A stretch of DNA of 64,000 bases from contig CANTUQ010000003.1 of assembly GCA_947683425.1 (NCBI GenBank), positions 4,092,001 through 4,156,000 on the forward strand, written 5' to 3'. A program made the translations under genes and the position numbers. Under the pieces are notes generated by a model. It did not search any database. It worked only from the letters and a program-made list of their open reading frames with translations, and was not told where the DNA came from. Below, piece by piece: positions 1 through 10,062 of the stretch; within the stretch, counting starts at the first letter, position 1, and each line of letters starts with the position of its first letter. This DNA comes from Excoecaria cochinchinensis. Taxonomy: Eukaryota; Streptophyta; Magnoliopsida; Malpighiales; Euphorbiaceae.

Positions 1-276
1 AGAGGTCAGTCTCCGGTGTTTGTGAAAGATTTGGGTGCTAGTTCTTTGAATAACGTGATTTCAGTAATGCAAGCCAAGAGGTTTATCAGAAAGGGTTGTG
101 AAGCTTTCCTGGTGGTTGTTTTGGATTCCAAGAGGGATCAAGTTCGGATTGAGGACATCCCAATGGTATGGGAGTTTAGTGATGTGTTCCTGAGTGATTT
201 GTCGGGTTTACCTCCAGAGAGAGAGGTTGAGTTAGCCATAGAGATTATGCCGGGTACCACACCCATATTGAGTTAG
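1..276 (+). pseudogene. Tekay-1 polyprotein remnant: protease to reverse transcriptase linker
   Basis: The reading frame from position 16 encodes the linker between the protease and reverse transcriptase of a Tekay/Del-type Ty3/gypsy polyprotein. Recognisable pieces are MQAKRFIRKGCEAFL, IEDIPMVWEFSDVFL and LPPEREVELAIEIMPG. Closely similar segments occur in the two - strand elements of this window (36992-37270 and 50178-50774), where they precede the RT motif with FIDD. The window starts inside the element, so gag and the protease active site are missing. The frame stops at 276, just after the RT would begin, and the sequence then jumps to integrase. It is a dead fragment of the + strand element whose other pieces lie at 298-896, 6321-6371 and 19072-19622. 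Confidence 0.9.
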
Positions 277-297
277 CCATAGAGATTATGCCGGGTA
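227..297 (+). repeat. 30-bp direct duplication at an internal deletion junction
   Basis: The 30 bases at 227-256 are repeated exactly at 268-297, separated by 11 bases. Immediately after the second copy the sequence changes from the start of RT to integrase (AKHQVPSG). The whole RT, RNase H and integrase zinc-finger region, expected to be well over 1.5 kb, is therefore missing. A short duplication beside a large deletion suggests repair of a break with template slippage. Confidence 0.85.
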
Positions 298-896
298 AAG
301 GCTAAGCATCAAGTTCCTTCGGGATTGCTCACGCCTTTGTCCATTCTCGAGTGGAAATGGGATGACATTGCCATGGATTTCATTTCTGGTTTGCCGTTGT
401 CACAGAGGAAGCATGATTCTGTATGGGTGATTGTGGATAGGCTTACGAAGTCAGCTCACTTCTTGCCTGTGAGAGTGGATTATCCGATGGGCAGGTTGGC
501 TAGCATTTATGTGGATGAGATAGTTCGGTTGCATGGAGTGCCGTTGTCCATAGTATCCGATCGGGACCCGAGGTTTACTTCCAAGTTTTGGAAAGAGTTA
601 CAGAGAGCTTTGGGTACTAAGTTGAACTTCAGTACAGCATTTCATCCTCAGACAGATGGGCAGTCAGAGTGGGTCATTCAGATTCTGGATGACATGTTGA
701 GGGCTTGTGTTCTGGATTTTTCGGGTAGTTGGGACAGATATGCGTCGCTTTTGGAGTTTGCCTATAATAATAGCTATCAGTCGAGCATCGGTATGGCACC
801 GTATGAGGCTTTATATGGTCGGCAATGTAGGACTTCGGTTTATTGGACCGAGCTATCTGAGAGATCAGTGATTGGGCCAGAGTTGGTTAGAGATAC
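298..896 (+). pseudogene. Tekay-1 integrase catalytic core remnant
   Basis: This segment encodes the DDE integrase core of the same + strand gypsy element. It starts within AKHQVPSGLLTPL and continues through MDFISGLPLSQRKHDSVWV, VSDRDPRFTSKFW, FHPQTDGQSEWVIQ and FAYNNSYQSSIGMAPYEALY. The catalytic D, D and E correspond to MDF, SDRD and QSE. The usual R after QSE is W here, which suggests decay. The frame runs to ELVRDT and is then cut by a solo LTR at 897. The next residues of the protein reappear at 6321 (DTEEK). It is non-functional because RT is deleted and the gene is interrupted twice. Confidence 0.93.
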
Positions 897-2144
897 TGTA
901 ATACCCCAAAGTGTACCCTAGTGGGATTATAGTGTCAATTGCATGTTAGGGTGTTAATGAGATTGGATTAAGTGAGTAATTAATGGGCCAAGGGTGTAAT
1001 TGAAAAAGGAAAAGTTGCCATTAAAGGATAGAATATATGAGAGGGACTGAATGGTTATTTGCCAAAGACTATTTGCTGGATTTTGGTAAGGCTGAGGAGT
1101 GGAATCCACGTGTGGCTTATCCCATGAGACAGCCAACCCTTTTTGCATGCAAATTATGTTTAATTATGAGGCTGAATTGGTAGTGGAATTTGATAGCATT
1201 TCCCATTCTTTGCTTTCCTCAAAATTCTGTATTCCTTCATCTCTTGAGTTTGAGTTTCTTTTTCTTCTCAATTGAATCTGGAATTTGATTGCATGTGGAT
1301 TGGTTTGAAGAGTTAAACCAAAAAGGTAAGTAAGCTGATGTTTATATGAGTATCCTTTCTTCTACTCCCTTCCTTTGAGTTGGATTTGGATTGAATCTTG
1401 AGTATGGACTAAGAGAGAGATTATGTTTGTATTTTGTGTAAGATTTGGACAAGTGGAAAGCTAAGGGAAAGGAGAAGGTGTAGCTGGAGATTGAGAGTGT
1501 CCAGCAACCCATTTTGAGGTTTGGGATATATGTGTTCTTATGTGTTCTTATGTTAATTTTATTTGAGTATATGTGATGGATAGATGACTTTGATGTGTAA
1601 TTGATGCATGATTATGTGTTAATTAATAGAGGTGTACTTGAAGTGTACACATGAAGTGTGATGAGTATTGAACAAAATCCATGAGCATACTAAGTGAATA
1701 AGCATGAAAAGTATGAACCCTAGTGTTAGGGAAAAATCTGCTTATAGCTTACTAGACCTCCGTATAGTATTTTGGGCATAACTGGAGTTTCAGAACTCCA
1801 AATTGAGTTTTTGTTGCTTCATTTTAACCATGACTTCTATACCTATAAATTTGGAAAAATAACTTTGAGCTAATTCTGGCTCTAAAACCCATAAAATAGC
1901 ACAAATAGACGTGTCTCTACCTTGTAGGGTTCACTGGAACAGTCTATATTGTTTAATTCATATCTGATGTTTTACAAATTCAATTGACCTAAAAATTGTC
2001 TCAATTGAAAGATAAGACATAGAGGAAGAAATGTTATGAAGGGACCTTTGCCTAAAATTGAGTGTAAGACATCCGTCTGGGATGTACAAAATTGTAGTGT
2101 GAAGCAGTCCTGAAGTTTAGCTTCTGTTTTGCTTATTTTGGTAT

Positions 2145-2255
2145 GTCACGGTCACAATGAAATTCATTGCCACTGTGACATATGTTTTTAGTAGGCAGAA
2201 TGTCTATTTATGGACCTCACGGTCACAACCAATTCATTGCCACCGTGACCCCTCT
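2145..2255. repeat. Paired palindromes in the LTR (CACGGTCACAA..TTGCCACCGTGAC)
   Basis: Two imperfect inverted repeats of about 35 bases lie near 2146-2180 and 2216-2252. Each has an arm like CACGGTCACAA, an AATTCATTG centre and an arm like CCACYGTGAC. They occupy the same place in the LTR as the longer palindrome clusters at 22580, 24228, 34477, 46264 and 57297, but the sequence differs. Confidence 0.75.
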
Positions 2256-2444
2256 CTGTTTTGTCTTTTTAGGGTATTTTTCTTCCCGAAATGCACCCGA
2301 ACTTCACCACGAGTTCCCATGACTTGTCCGATACATATTTATCATTATAAAATGAGTATCCTAAGTATGATAAATTATGCATAGCTATAAGTGTTCTATG
2401 TGTGATGAATTAAGTATTTGGGGGCGAGGTTTGTTCAAATCCCG

Positions 2445-2579
2445 TTTGGATTTGTCAACTTTGAGAATGCGAATGATGCTGCTAGAGCTGTTGATGCGCT
2501 TAATAGAAAGATAATTAATGATAAGGAGTGGTTTATTGGGAAAGCCCAAAAGAAATCTGAAAGGGACCTAGAAGGCTAA
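2445..2579 (+). pseudogene. Captured exon fragment of a poly(A)-binding protein gene (copy A)
   Basis: Translation from 2445 gives FGFVNFENANDAARAVDALN, then NDKEWFIGKAQKKSERD, and a stop at 2577-2579. This matches from memory the second half of an RNA-recognition motif in plant cytoplasmic poly(A)-binding proteins, including the RNP1-like FGFVNFE and the KAQKKSERE segment that follows the domain. The 44 codons are open. The upstream sequence does not continue the RRM in frame, and the downstream stop follows closely, so it is one partial exon. It lies at the left edge of the block that is duplicated at 12323. It was probably copied from a host gene into the Tat-like element. The assignment to the PABP family is firm; which RRM is not. 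Confidence 0.88.
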
Positions 2580-4126
2580 TTCACAAACCATCCATTCAAC
2601 CCCGACCATTGAAAGGCCATTCCAGTGTTTAAACCACAAAAACCGATAAAAGTATCCCAGATCATCCAAGCCCAACCTGTCACCCTATCCCAACCATTGA
2701 AAGGCTATCCCAGGGTTCGAACCGCCAAAGCCAATAAAGGCCAAACGTGAAACTTCATATTCAAGCCCCAAATAAGGAACCCATCACCTCAACCAGCCTG
2801 CACAAGGGCTAAGACCAAGACTTTGATACCAAAAGGAGCCACTCTCAGAAGCAACAGTCCCCCCGGCTGACGAAGATGAAAGTGAATTCAACCGATACTG
2901 ACAAACTGAAGGAGGGTTCATGGCAGAGGCTAAATAAATAAATAAAAAAAAAGAAAGAAAAGAGAGAAAATATTCAATCAAGAAAACCCGCGAGGGCTGA
3001 TTGATAACAGGAGTTCGATGCTTTCAAGATCTACCCTGAGATTAGATGTAATTTTGCATTCTGAATCTGTGTCAAATGGTGATCATGCATAAATCATGCT
3101 AAAATGTCCACACTTTTGCAAAAGCAGTTTTAACTAATCATTTCCTAGTTCTTTTGTAAAAAGAAAAATATCATTCATCACTGAATGTGTGAAATCTAAC
3201 TGGCTATACTTTGCTTTCGCTCTCATCGACCAGATGACTAAGCCGATGAGTTTTATTATTTATGGTAGGGATAAGTATATAAGTATCCTTCTTTTGCATG
3301 CACTTATGGAAGCCAGGGTGTATTCTCTGATCCGCAGTATGACAATTTTTTGAAAGCAACTGTGTCTAGGGGCTGTGGTACTCAGAGGTGCAGGTCGAAG
3401 ATACGATGCTGGGGAGGCCCTGAAAATAGCTCCAATTTTCCAAATAGTCACGCAAAAAAAAAAGAAAAGAAAAAAGGCCGTTAGAGATGAAAACCGTGAC
3501 TGGCGCTCTAAGCAAAAGTTAGGCCAAAGGGCAGGGTGAAAACCTGGCAACAGGCAGTCTGCCCTACAAAAAAATGAAATAAATAAAAGCCGCTGGATTG
3601 GGTTGGGTCCATTCCAGGCAAAAAAAAAATAAAAAAATAAGGCACATGGTTATGTGAAAATCCGGCAAGGACGCATCTCCAGCTAAGAAAAGTTAGTGTG
3701 AAAATCCACGAGGGACGCACTACCTTCAAGCAATGACTACAGGTATCGAAGGAGAACCTCATAATCCACCAGAGGCATGAAACTCAAAAGCAATTCCAGA
3801 GGGCACCGATCCTACTGCAAATTACGACCAAACCAGCTGTCGCCTCCAAATCCACTTAGACAAATTCTTGTCCTGCATTCCTACATACATATGCATCTCA
3901 CGTGCATGCTCACCACTTTTTCCTGCATATTTTGCTTTCTAAGTCTTGCAGAAAGAAAGAATTAAATGCCAATACCGACAAAAGGAAGGTGACAACATCA
4001 ATCCAAACAAGCAATCAAAACAACATCGATCCAGACGTCAGTTCAATTATCAAATCCAAGCGTCAATCAAAGCCCACTCAAGAGGCAAATCACTAAAGTC
4101 CTATGAAGAGGTAATTCTCAAATCAT

Positions 4127-4250
4127 CCCAAGACCTCTCAGGGGGGGCAACTATCCGAAGACCTCTCAGGGGGCAAAAATCAACCATCCCAAGACCTCTC
4201 AGGGGGCGATCAACCAATCAACCCAAGACCTCCCAGGGGGCACCACTTCA
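4127..4250 (+). repeat. Short tandem repeats of GACCTCTCAGGGGGC type (copy A)
   Basis: Four imperfect copies of a unit of about 22-33 bases built on AAGACCTCTCAGGGGGCAA. They precede the longer array at 4256. The same array is at 14036-14155 in the second copy. Confidence 0.85.
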
Positions 4251-4255
4251 TCATC

Positions 4256-5081
4256 TCAGAAGGGTTAGCACGATGACGGCAGTACTACTCTACGGAGGGT
4301 TAGCACGACCACGGCACTACCACTTCAGCAAATCGAAGGGTTATCACGATGGCGGCACTACTACTCTACGGAGGGTTAGCACGACCACGACACTACCATT
4401 TCAGCAAATCGAAGGGTTAGCACGATGGCGGCACTACTACTCTACGGAGGGTTAGCACGACCACGGCACTACCACTTCAGCAAATAGAAGGGTTAGCATG
4501 ATGGCGGCACTACTACTCTACGGAGGGTTAGCACGACCACGGCACTACCACTTCATCATCTCAGAAGGGTTAGCACGATGGCGGCACTACCATTCTACGG
4601 AAGGTTAGCACGACCACGGCACTACCACTTCGAATCACAGAAGGGTTAGCACGATGGCGGCACTACCACTCTAAGGAGGGTTAGCACGACCACGGCACTA
4701 CCACTTCGAATCACAGAGAGGTTAGCACGATGGCGGCACTACCACTCTAAGGAGGGTTAGCACAACCACGGCACTACCACTTCGAATCACAGAGGGGTTA
4801 GCACGATGGCGGCACTACTACTCTAAAGAGGGTTAGCACGACCACGGCACTACCACTTCGAATCACAGAGGGGTTAGCACGATGGCGGCACTACCATTCT
4901 ACGGAAGGTTAGTACGACCACCGTACGACTTCGAATCACGGAAGGGTTAGCACGATGGCGGCACTACCACTCTAAGGAGGGTTAGCACGACCACGGCACT
5001 ACCACTTCTAAACGGTTAGCACGACCATGGCACTACCACTCTATGGAGGGTTAGCACGATCACGGCACTACCGCTTCTACA
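4256..5081 (+). repeat. Minisatellite array with GGGTTAGCACGA core (copy A)
   Basis: About 20 copies of a subunit beginning GGGTTAGCACGA alternate in two forms: one continuing TGGCGGCACTAC and one continuing CCACGGCACTACC. Each pair makes a higher-order unit of roughly 75-80 bases. Tandem arrays just upstream of the 3' LTR are a known trait of Tat/Ogre elements, and the polypurine tract follows about 110 bases later. ORFs across the array are a by-product of the repeat. Confidence 0.92.
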
Positions 5082-5192
5082 ATCACAGCAACAGTACTTA
5101 ATTCAAGAAGACATCTGCCTCAGGTAGGTGTCTCTTCTCTTTTTCTTTGAGTTTTGGCTCACTTAGGCACCCAAGCTCTAAATTCTCCAAAA

Positions 5193-5203
5193 CTAGGGGC
5201 AAC
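5193..5203 (+). promoter_or_regulatory. Polypurine tract before Tat LTR start (copy A)
   Basis: CTAGGGGCAAC lies directly before TGTAGATACCGGG, the LTR start. In copy B (15101-15111) it reads CTGGGGGCAAC. This is where plus-strand DNA synthesis would begin in the parent element. Confidence 0.75.
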
Positions 5204-5333
5204 TGTAGATACCGGGTCCTGAGGCAGCTCAGACCAAAGTTACCCAATGATGAAAATAATACTTGTTTAAGGGCAAGCGGCGGATGAAAGTGACGGTTTC
5301 CTCGAAAAAATATTTATTTTTATTTCTTTCATT
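5204..5333 (+). mobile_element. First 130 bp of a Tat LTR (truncated, copy A)
   Basis: The segment is identical or nearly so to the first 130 bases of the full LTRs at 6372 and 16280, starting TGTAGATACCGGGTCC and ending in TTTCTTTCATT. After this point the sequence belongs to the Tekay solo LTR. Confidence 0.88.
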
Positions 5334-5879
5334 ACTTGGTATCTACATGTACCCGTATCCACTTATGTTTTGATAATGGGCTAAATGTAAAATGTAAAAG
5401 TATATGAATTGATGTTAAATGTACAAGAGATGATACTGTTATATGTATAAGAAATGATGTCTATATGTACAAGAGATGTATAAATGCTAAAGAGCTATAG
5501 TACATGGCTAGAGAAGTATATGGCTATCGTATATCTTAAACGTTTATATGAGCTTACATGTATAGGAGAAGTCACTATTTGTACAAGATATGCTATAAGT
5601 ATGCTTTTATGCTTATATGTAAATAAATGGACATGATATGCAATGACATGATATTATATGTTACATGAGCTGATAATTAGAGTTAGAAGAACATGAACAT
5701 GATATAGGTTACAGGAGATTAGTAGATATGTTATATAGCAGAATGACTATATGTTTGGTATGTTACAAGTATGATAAATGCTTATATCCTTACATGCTCA
5801 AAGATGATTGGCATATCGTCTAATGATATGCTTGATGATTATGCTTGTGACTTCGTTAGAAGTCTTTTATATGTGATAT

Positions 5880-5923
5880 CCCCACTAAGCGTTATCGCTT
5901 AGCACGGGTGTTTTCCCGTGTAG
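5880..5923 (+). promoter_or_regulatory. Conserved double hairpin near the end of a Tekay-type LTR
   Basis: CCCC-A is followed by hairpin CTAAGCGTTATCGCTTAG and then CACGGGTGTTTTCCCGTG. The same pair recurs at the same relative place in every Tekay-type LTR here: 15788, 23639, 25341 (decayed) and 35951 on +, and 28251, 39337, 45668, 52691, 56336 and 60432 on -. The function is unknown; it lies several hundred bases before the LTR end, probably in transcribed R/U5 sequence. Confidence 0.75.
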
Positions 5924-6320
5924 GTTTACAGGTTCGGAGGGTTGCACATCTGCAAGGTCATGGCCACTAGGAGTATATATTGAAGTCTTTTTTGTATATG
6001 TGGCATAGTTTTTGTATAGCTTGACATATGAGATGTAAAGCAAATTTTGTAAATGATATGTAAATGCTAAAGTGAAGTATTACTTTTGTAATAGATATGT
6101 AAATGTAAAAAGAATACTTATATGTATGAAGAATAGTTTTATATGTTGAAATGCACATGATTATAAAGTTTTATATTAAGAAATGTCTATAACTATATTT
6201 TAAAAGGTTTTCCGCTGTGTGTGATTAAATGCTTATTATTTTTGGCTTCCGCATGAGTGTTCTGTATGTGTATGCGTTGTGGCAACCTAATATCCTCCCA
6301 AGGGGTATTTGGGCGCTACA

Positions 6321-6371
6321 GATACAGAGGAAAAGATCAGAGTTGTGCAGCAAAATTTGAAGGCAGCTAAG
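6321..6371 (+). pseudogene. Tekay-1 integrase C-terminal sliver (17 codons)
   Basis: The 51 bases translate as DTEEKIRVVQQNLKAAK, which continues exactly from ELVRDT at 896 and leads into KDRQRSYANLKRKDM at 19073. They are bounded by target duplications: GATAC (6321-6325) of the solo LTR on the left and CTAAG (6367-6371) of the Tat-like element on the right. Confidence 0.93.
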
Positions 6372-9194
6372 TGTAGATACCGGGTCCTGAGGCAGCTCAG
6401 ACCAAAGTTACCCAATCATGAAAATAATACTTGTTTAAAGGCAAGCGGCGGATGAAAGTGACGGTTTCCTCGAAAAAATATTTATTTTTATTTCTTTCAT
6501 TTAAAAACATGTTTTTTGCTTTTAAAAAAAAAATAAAAAATGTATATAAAATATATATATATATATATATATTTTTGCACTTTCTTTCTTTAAAATATAT
6601 TTTCATTCCCTCTATTTAAAAATATTTTTTCTATCTTAAAAAAAAAATTATTTGAAAAATATTTTTGGGCCTAGGCAGGTGAGACCCATCTCACTTATGT
6701 GAGATGGAGGCCTTGAGACCCATCTCACTTATGTGAGATGGAGGCCTCTAACGTGAGGCCCAGCCTCATGATAAGTGGAGAGGCTCATCTGACTCTCTTC
6801 ATTTCACGTGCTTTTCTTCTCTTTTTCCTGGATTTATGCATAGATTTGGGAAGAAAAAGGGGACTCTATCATGTTACATTGGGAGGGGAGTTGAAAAAAC
6901 GGAACGGGGAGAGAGCTGAGAGGAGGATTCTGCGATTGTTTTGAGAGAGAAAAAACAAGAACCAGAACATCTAAAAAAAATCCAGCATTTTTAGTTCTTT
7001 TGATTGAAAGCTTTTTTCACTGAAGTTTTCTGTTCACGGTTTTGGTTTCCATCTCAAGAAAAACCAAGATAAAACTAGGAGCTTGATCATCTGCAAACAA
7101 AATATTACTCTGAGGGTAAATACTCACTAATCATCTCATTTTTATTTTCTTTCTTTTCTTTTATTTCTCTTTCTTTTAATTTTTTATTGTGGTTCTCCGT
7201 TGGACCGGCGGGTTTGAGCTTTGTATATATTATATGTATTGTATATATTATTTATTTGATCTTTTTATCCTGTTGATTACGTGTTTATTATTGTTATAAA
7301 TACATGAGCACGTTTGAAGCTTGATCGTGCACGTTTTGGAGGTTTTTTTTTTTTTTTTTCTATCATGTTCTTAACCTGTTTTGAGCTCCTATGTTCTACC
7401 CTGTTTTTTTGGTTCTCTTGAGTCATGGCTGTGCTTTTTATTTAAGTTGTGTCGTTTGATCCTTTGATCCTTGCTTTCCACGCTCACTTGATTTCCCCCT
7501 GTAGCATTTTCATTTTCTTTTTTGCTGGTTTGCTGCTGTTGCTTTTTTCATGTTTCCTTTTGCTCTCTGTTATCTGTTAATAGATTGTGGTATTTGAGAT
7601 AAAGTTGGTTCAATTCGTTTTATTATTTGTAATGCATGCCCTGCAGTTTAGATTTGTTGTTTTGAATTTTTAAAATCAAAAACCAGTGTTTTTAAGTGGA
7701 GAAGGAGCTGTTTTTGGCGTGACAGTGTTTCACAGGAAGCACAGCTGTCCGTATCGTGTAAGTGGTGCACACCTGGCTTTCCTTTCCCGTTTCTTCACAT
7801 TTCAATCTCTACATTTCACATTTCATTTTGTATTTTCATTACTTTTGGCCAATTCTTGTCCTTTAGCTATTAGCCATTCACGTGATTCCCACTTACCTTA
7901 TTTCATCTTACTTTTATTTCATTTTGATTTGTTCTTTTGACTCTTGTTTTTTTTTCATTCTTTTGTTTTATGTTTTCTTTGGTTCACGTGATTCCTTCTT
8001 TGTTTCATTACCATTTGTTATTTTATCTTATTTTTCTATCATTATTAGTATTCTATATTAATATATTCTCAAAGTTTATTATTATTTCATTAATCTCTTA
8101 GTATTGTTGTCTTTTTTTTATTATTATTTGATTAATCTATTAACCACTTTAATTAATTATTTTATTAAGTTAATTTTAGTTAATTAATTTATTTATTTTT
8201 ATTATATCAATTATTTAATTTATTTTACTAACATTTTACTTCGTTTATTTGTTTGATGGCTTAAATGCTTATATGATTTTACGAGTCATACGCATGCTCG
8301 GATCGGGGATTAGGAAACCGAAGACCTTCCAAATTTAGAGTTTGTATCTTAATTGTTTAGTTTATTTTATTTATATTATCTTTATGTATTGTGTAAAATA
8401 TATGTTTTAATTGTCCGCATTATAGAAAATCACGCTTTTATAATAATTAATAACTTGTAAGTTTTCCTAATAAAATGGACCAATGTCCCGTTTTAGCCAA
8501 TAAAACTACACTTTCAAATGGAGAACTAGTTTTCTTAAAATGGGATTACTCATCCCGGTTTTTATCAATCAATATCCTAAAAATAGTTCTCCAATTTTTT
8601 AAGTTAATAAAAAGGAAGCAATGTTCCTAAAATTTAATGAATAACCCGATTTATGTATGTGGTATTTTAATTCTCTTTATGTGTTTATTTATTTATTTTT
8701 ATTTATTTCTTTATTCATTTGGGAGATTGTTCTGTCCCATTTTTATTTTTATTATTTACAATGGGGGTTGTATTCCGCCCCTAGTTTTGTTGTAATTTAA
8801 TTTTATCTTTATTTTTATTTTTATATGTGATTGATATGCACCTTAATAAACTGCATTAATTGTGTGAGATGAAAAATGAAATTTTATAATTTAAAAACTC
8901 ATTTATAATTAACCAAGGCACCAATAAGTGTGAAGTTCCGGACACCATCTCTGATTTAGACCGATAAGAGGTTAAACTTTTCCCAATTTCTTGTAAATTG
9001 GGTGGCGACTCCAAAATACCTCAAAAGTGCCTAAAGGTGTTATGGCGATAGATGGTCATTTTCAATGTTCTATTGTAAAAGGAGGTGCCGAAAATATCTC
9101 ATAACACCTAAGATCGGAAAATACGCGAACCCATCCCTCGAATCCTAAAAGCGGATTCCCGAAGAGGGCCTTGCTGGTTCCGGCGCGCGTCACA
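6372..9194 (+). mobile_element. 5' LTR of a Tat/Ogre-like retrotransposon
   Basis: The LTR starts TGTAGATACCGGG at 6372 after target duplication CTAAG and ends GGCGCGCGTCACA at 9194, followed by a primer binding site. Its length is 2823 bp. A near-identical LTR of 2792 bp lies at 16280-19071; the length difference is mainly a 34-bp tandem duplication present only here (6681-6748). The LTR is AT-rich with long T-rich stretches at 7130-8230. No coding potential beyond small chance ORFs was seen. The transcription start was not located. Confidence 0.9.
6681..6748. repeat. 34-bp tandem duplication carrying palindrome CATCTCACTTATGTGAGATG
   Basis: Two copies of a 34-base unit lie side by side, each with the 20-base palindrome CATCTCACTTATGTGAGATG. 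The LTR at 16280 has only one copy, so this is a recent length change in one LTR. Confidence 0.85.
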
Positions 9195-9195
9195 G

Positions 9196-9213
9196 TGGCG
9201 ACTCCACTGGGGA
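9196..9213 (+). promoter_or_regulatory. Primer binding site of the Tat-like element
   Basis: TGGCGACTCCACTGGGGA begins one base after the LTR end. It starts with TGG, the complement of a tRNA CCA end, and resembles the tRNA-Arg type site I associate with Tat/Ogre elements. The tRNA match was not checked against a plant tRNA set. Confidence 0.75.
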
Positions 9214-10062
9214 CGGTTTGTGACTTTGCTCTGAAAATGTCTTGGTTAAAATATATAATTGGGTTTTTAAAACTAAAATTTCATCTCTCATCTAAATTGC
9301 ATTGCATCCATGCTAGAGCCTTAGAATTATGCTAGTTTGGTCCCTCTATTAGCCCCGGTGCGTTCCTGAAGTACGACCCCATTTTCACTCAATTTGGGGA
9401 AGTGTTAAGGATAATCACCAGCCCAAGTCTCGTACCATCGTGGTATATAAAATGGTGACCCGATCGGTCGTTACGCTCGTGATGAGCTAGACCCGTCGGC
9501 AGGAATCATGCTTGGGTAGCTCTAAAATAACACCACCCATGACCAAAGCTCATGTAATGGCAATAGATACTTCCCCTAGGTTACATGTACCTTAATACAA
9601 TGCTTGTTATATGGGCCCTTGTATATCAAACCAATTCAAACATATTAATCGGGCACTCATCAAAGGCTTTCATGCCCCGGTGGGCTCATTTTAGTCTGTT
9701 TGAAAGGTCCAAATATATAATGGCCAAAATTCATGCGCATGTGCTTTAAATTAAGAGTGTTATGCTGCCGGTTTTCCACTGCACACCATACGCGCCCATT
9801 GGGTTCCTCGTTAACCCATGGGTTAAGCCCACCTAGGAAGAGACTATTTGACCTCGTGTGCGGGAGTTAAAAGGTTGGAAGGATCCACTTGCTTGCATGT
9901 GGTTGTAAATGCTGCATAGCTCACGATCATGCATTGTACACATCATCCATGCATCATTCTAACAATTAAAAATTTTCAGCCATCATAGATTCATCTAAGT
10001 GGATTAGAGGTCTTGACGGTCGGCTAGCAAGTACGGACTCGACCTTTGGATCGCTAGAATTA
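9214..10062 (+). other. Untranslated leader of the Tat-like element
   Basis: About 850 bases without a significant ORF lie between the primer binding site and gag. A leader of this kind, which would hold packaging signals, is normal for Tat-type elements. No splice sites or hairpins were assigned. Confidence 0.6.

Larger units (their letters stand above)
2415..5333 (+). mobile_element. Nested 3'-end fragment of a Tat/Ogre-like element (copy A)
   Basis: This block is a near copy of 12323-15241. It contains, in order: a poly(A)-binding protein exon fragment (2445-2579), about 1.5 kb of non-coding sequence typical of the region upstream of the 3' LTR in Tat-type elements, two tandem repeat arrays (4127-4250 and 4256-5081), a polypurine tract (5193-5203) and the first 130 bp of the LTR (5204-5333, starting TGTAGATACC). 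It ends abruptly where the host solo LTR resumes (TACTTGGTATC). The 2580-4120 stretch is otherwise featureless; its small ORFs are not supported by any family I recognise. Confidence 0.8.
897..6320 (+). mobile_element. Solo LTR of a Tekay-type element, interrupted by a 2.9-kb Tat fragment
   Basis: The LTR begins TGTAATACCCC at 897 and ends GGGCGCTACA at 6320. The 5-base target duplication GATAC lies on both sides (892-896 and 6321-6325), and the integrase frame of Tekay-1 resumes after it, so this is an insertion that was later reduced to one LTR. The LTR proper is 897-2414 plus about 5334-6320, roughly 2.5 kb, matching the other Tekay LTRs here. It contains the AT-rich promoter half, a palindrome pair near 2145-2255 and the double hairpin at 5880-5923. 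The middle (2415-5333) is foreign, the 3' end of a Tat/Ogre-like element. No protein-coding potential was seen in the LTR itself. Confidence 0.88.

Noticed and set aside
3260..3762. Minus-strand ORFs in the Tat 3' region, present twice
   Set aside because: They recur only through the block duplication and resemble no protein; the region is non-coding in this element type.
4256..4900. GGGTTAG motifs resembling telomere repeats
   Set aside because: The heptamer is part of a longer unit and is never repeated directly, so it is not an interstitial telomere.
4256..5081. Regular repeats with spacers, CRISPR-like at first sight
   Set aside because: The subunits are contiguous and diverged from each other, without unique spacers or cas genes, in a plant retrotransposon. 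It is a minisatellite.
7686..7940. 84-codon ORF conserved in both Tat LTRs
   Set aside because: Conservation follows from the duplication; composition is that of T-rich LTR DNA and there is no known motif.
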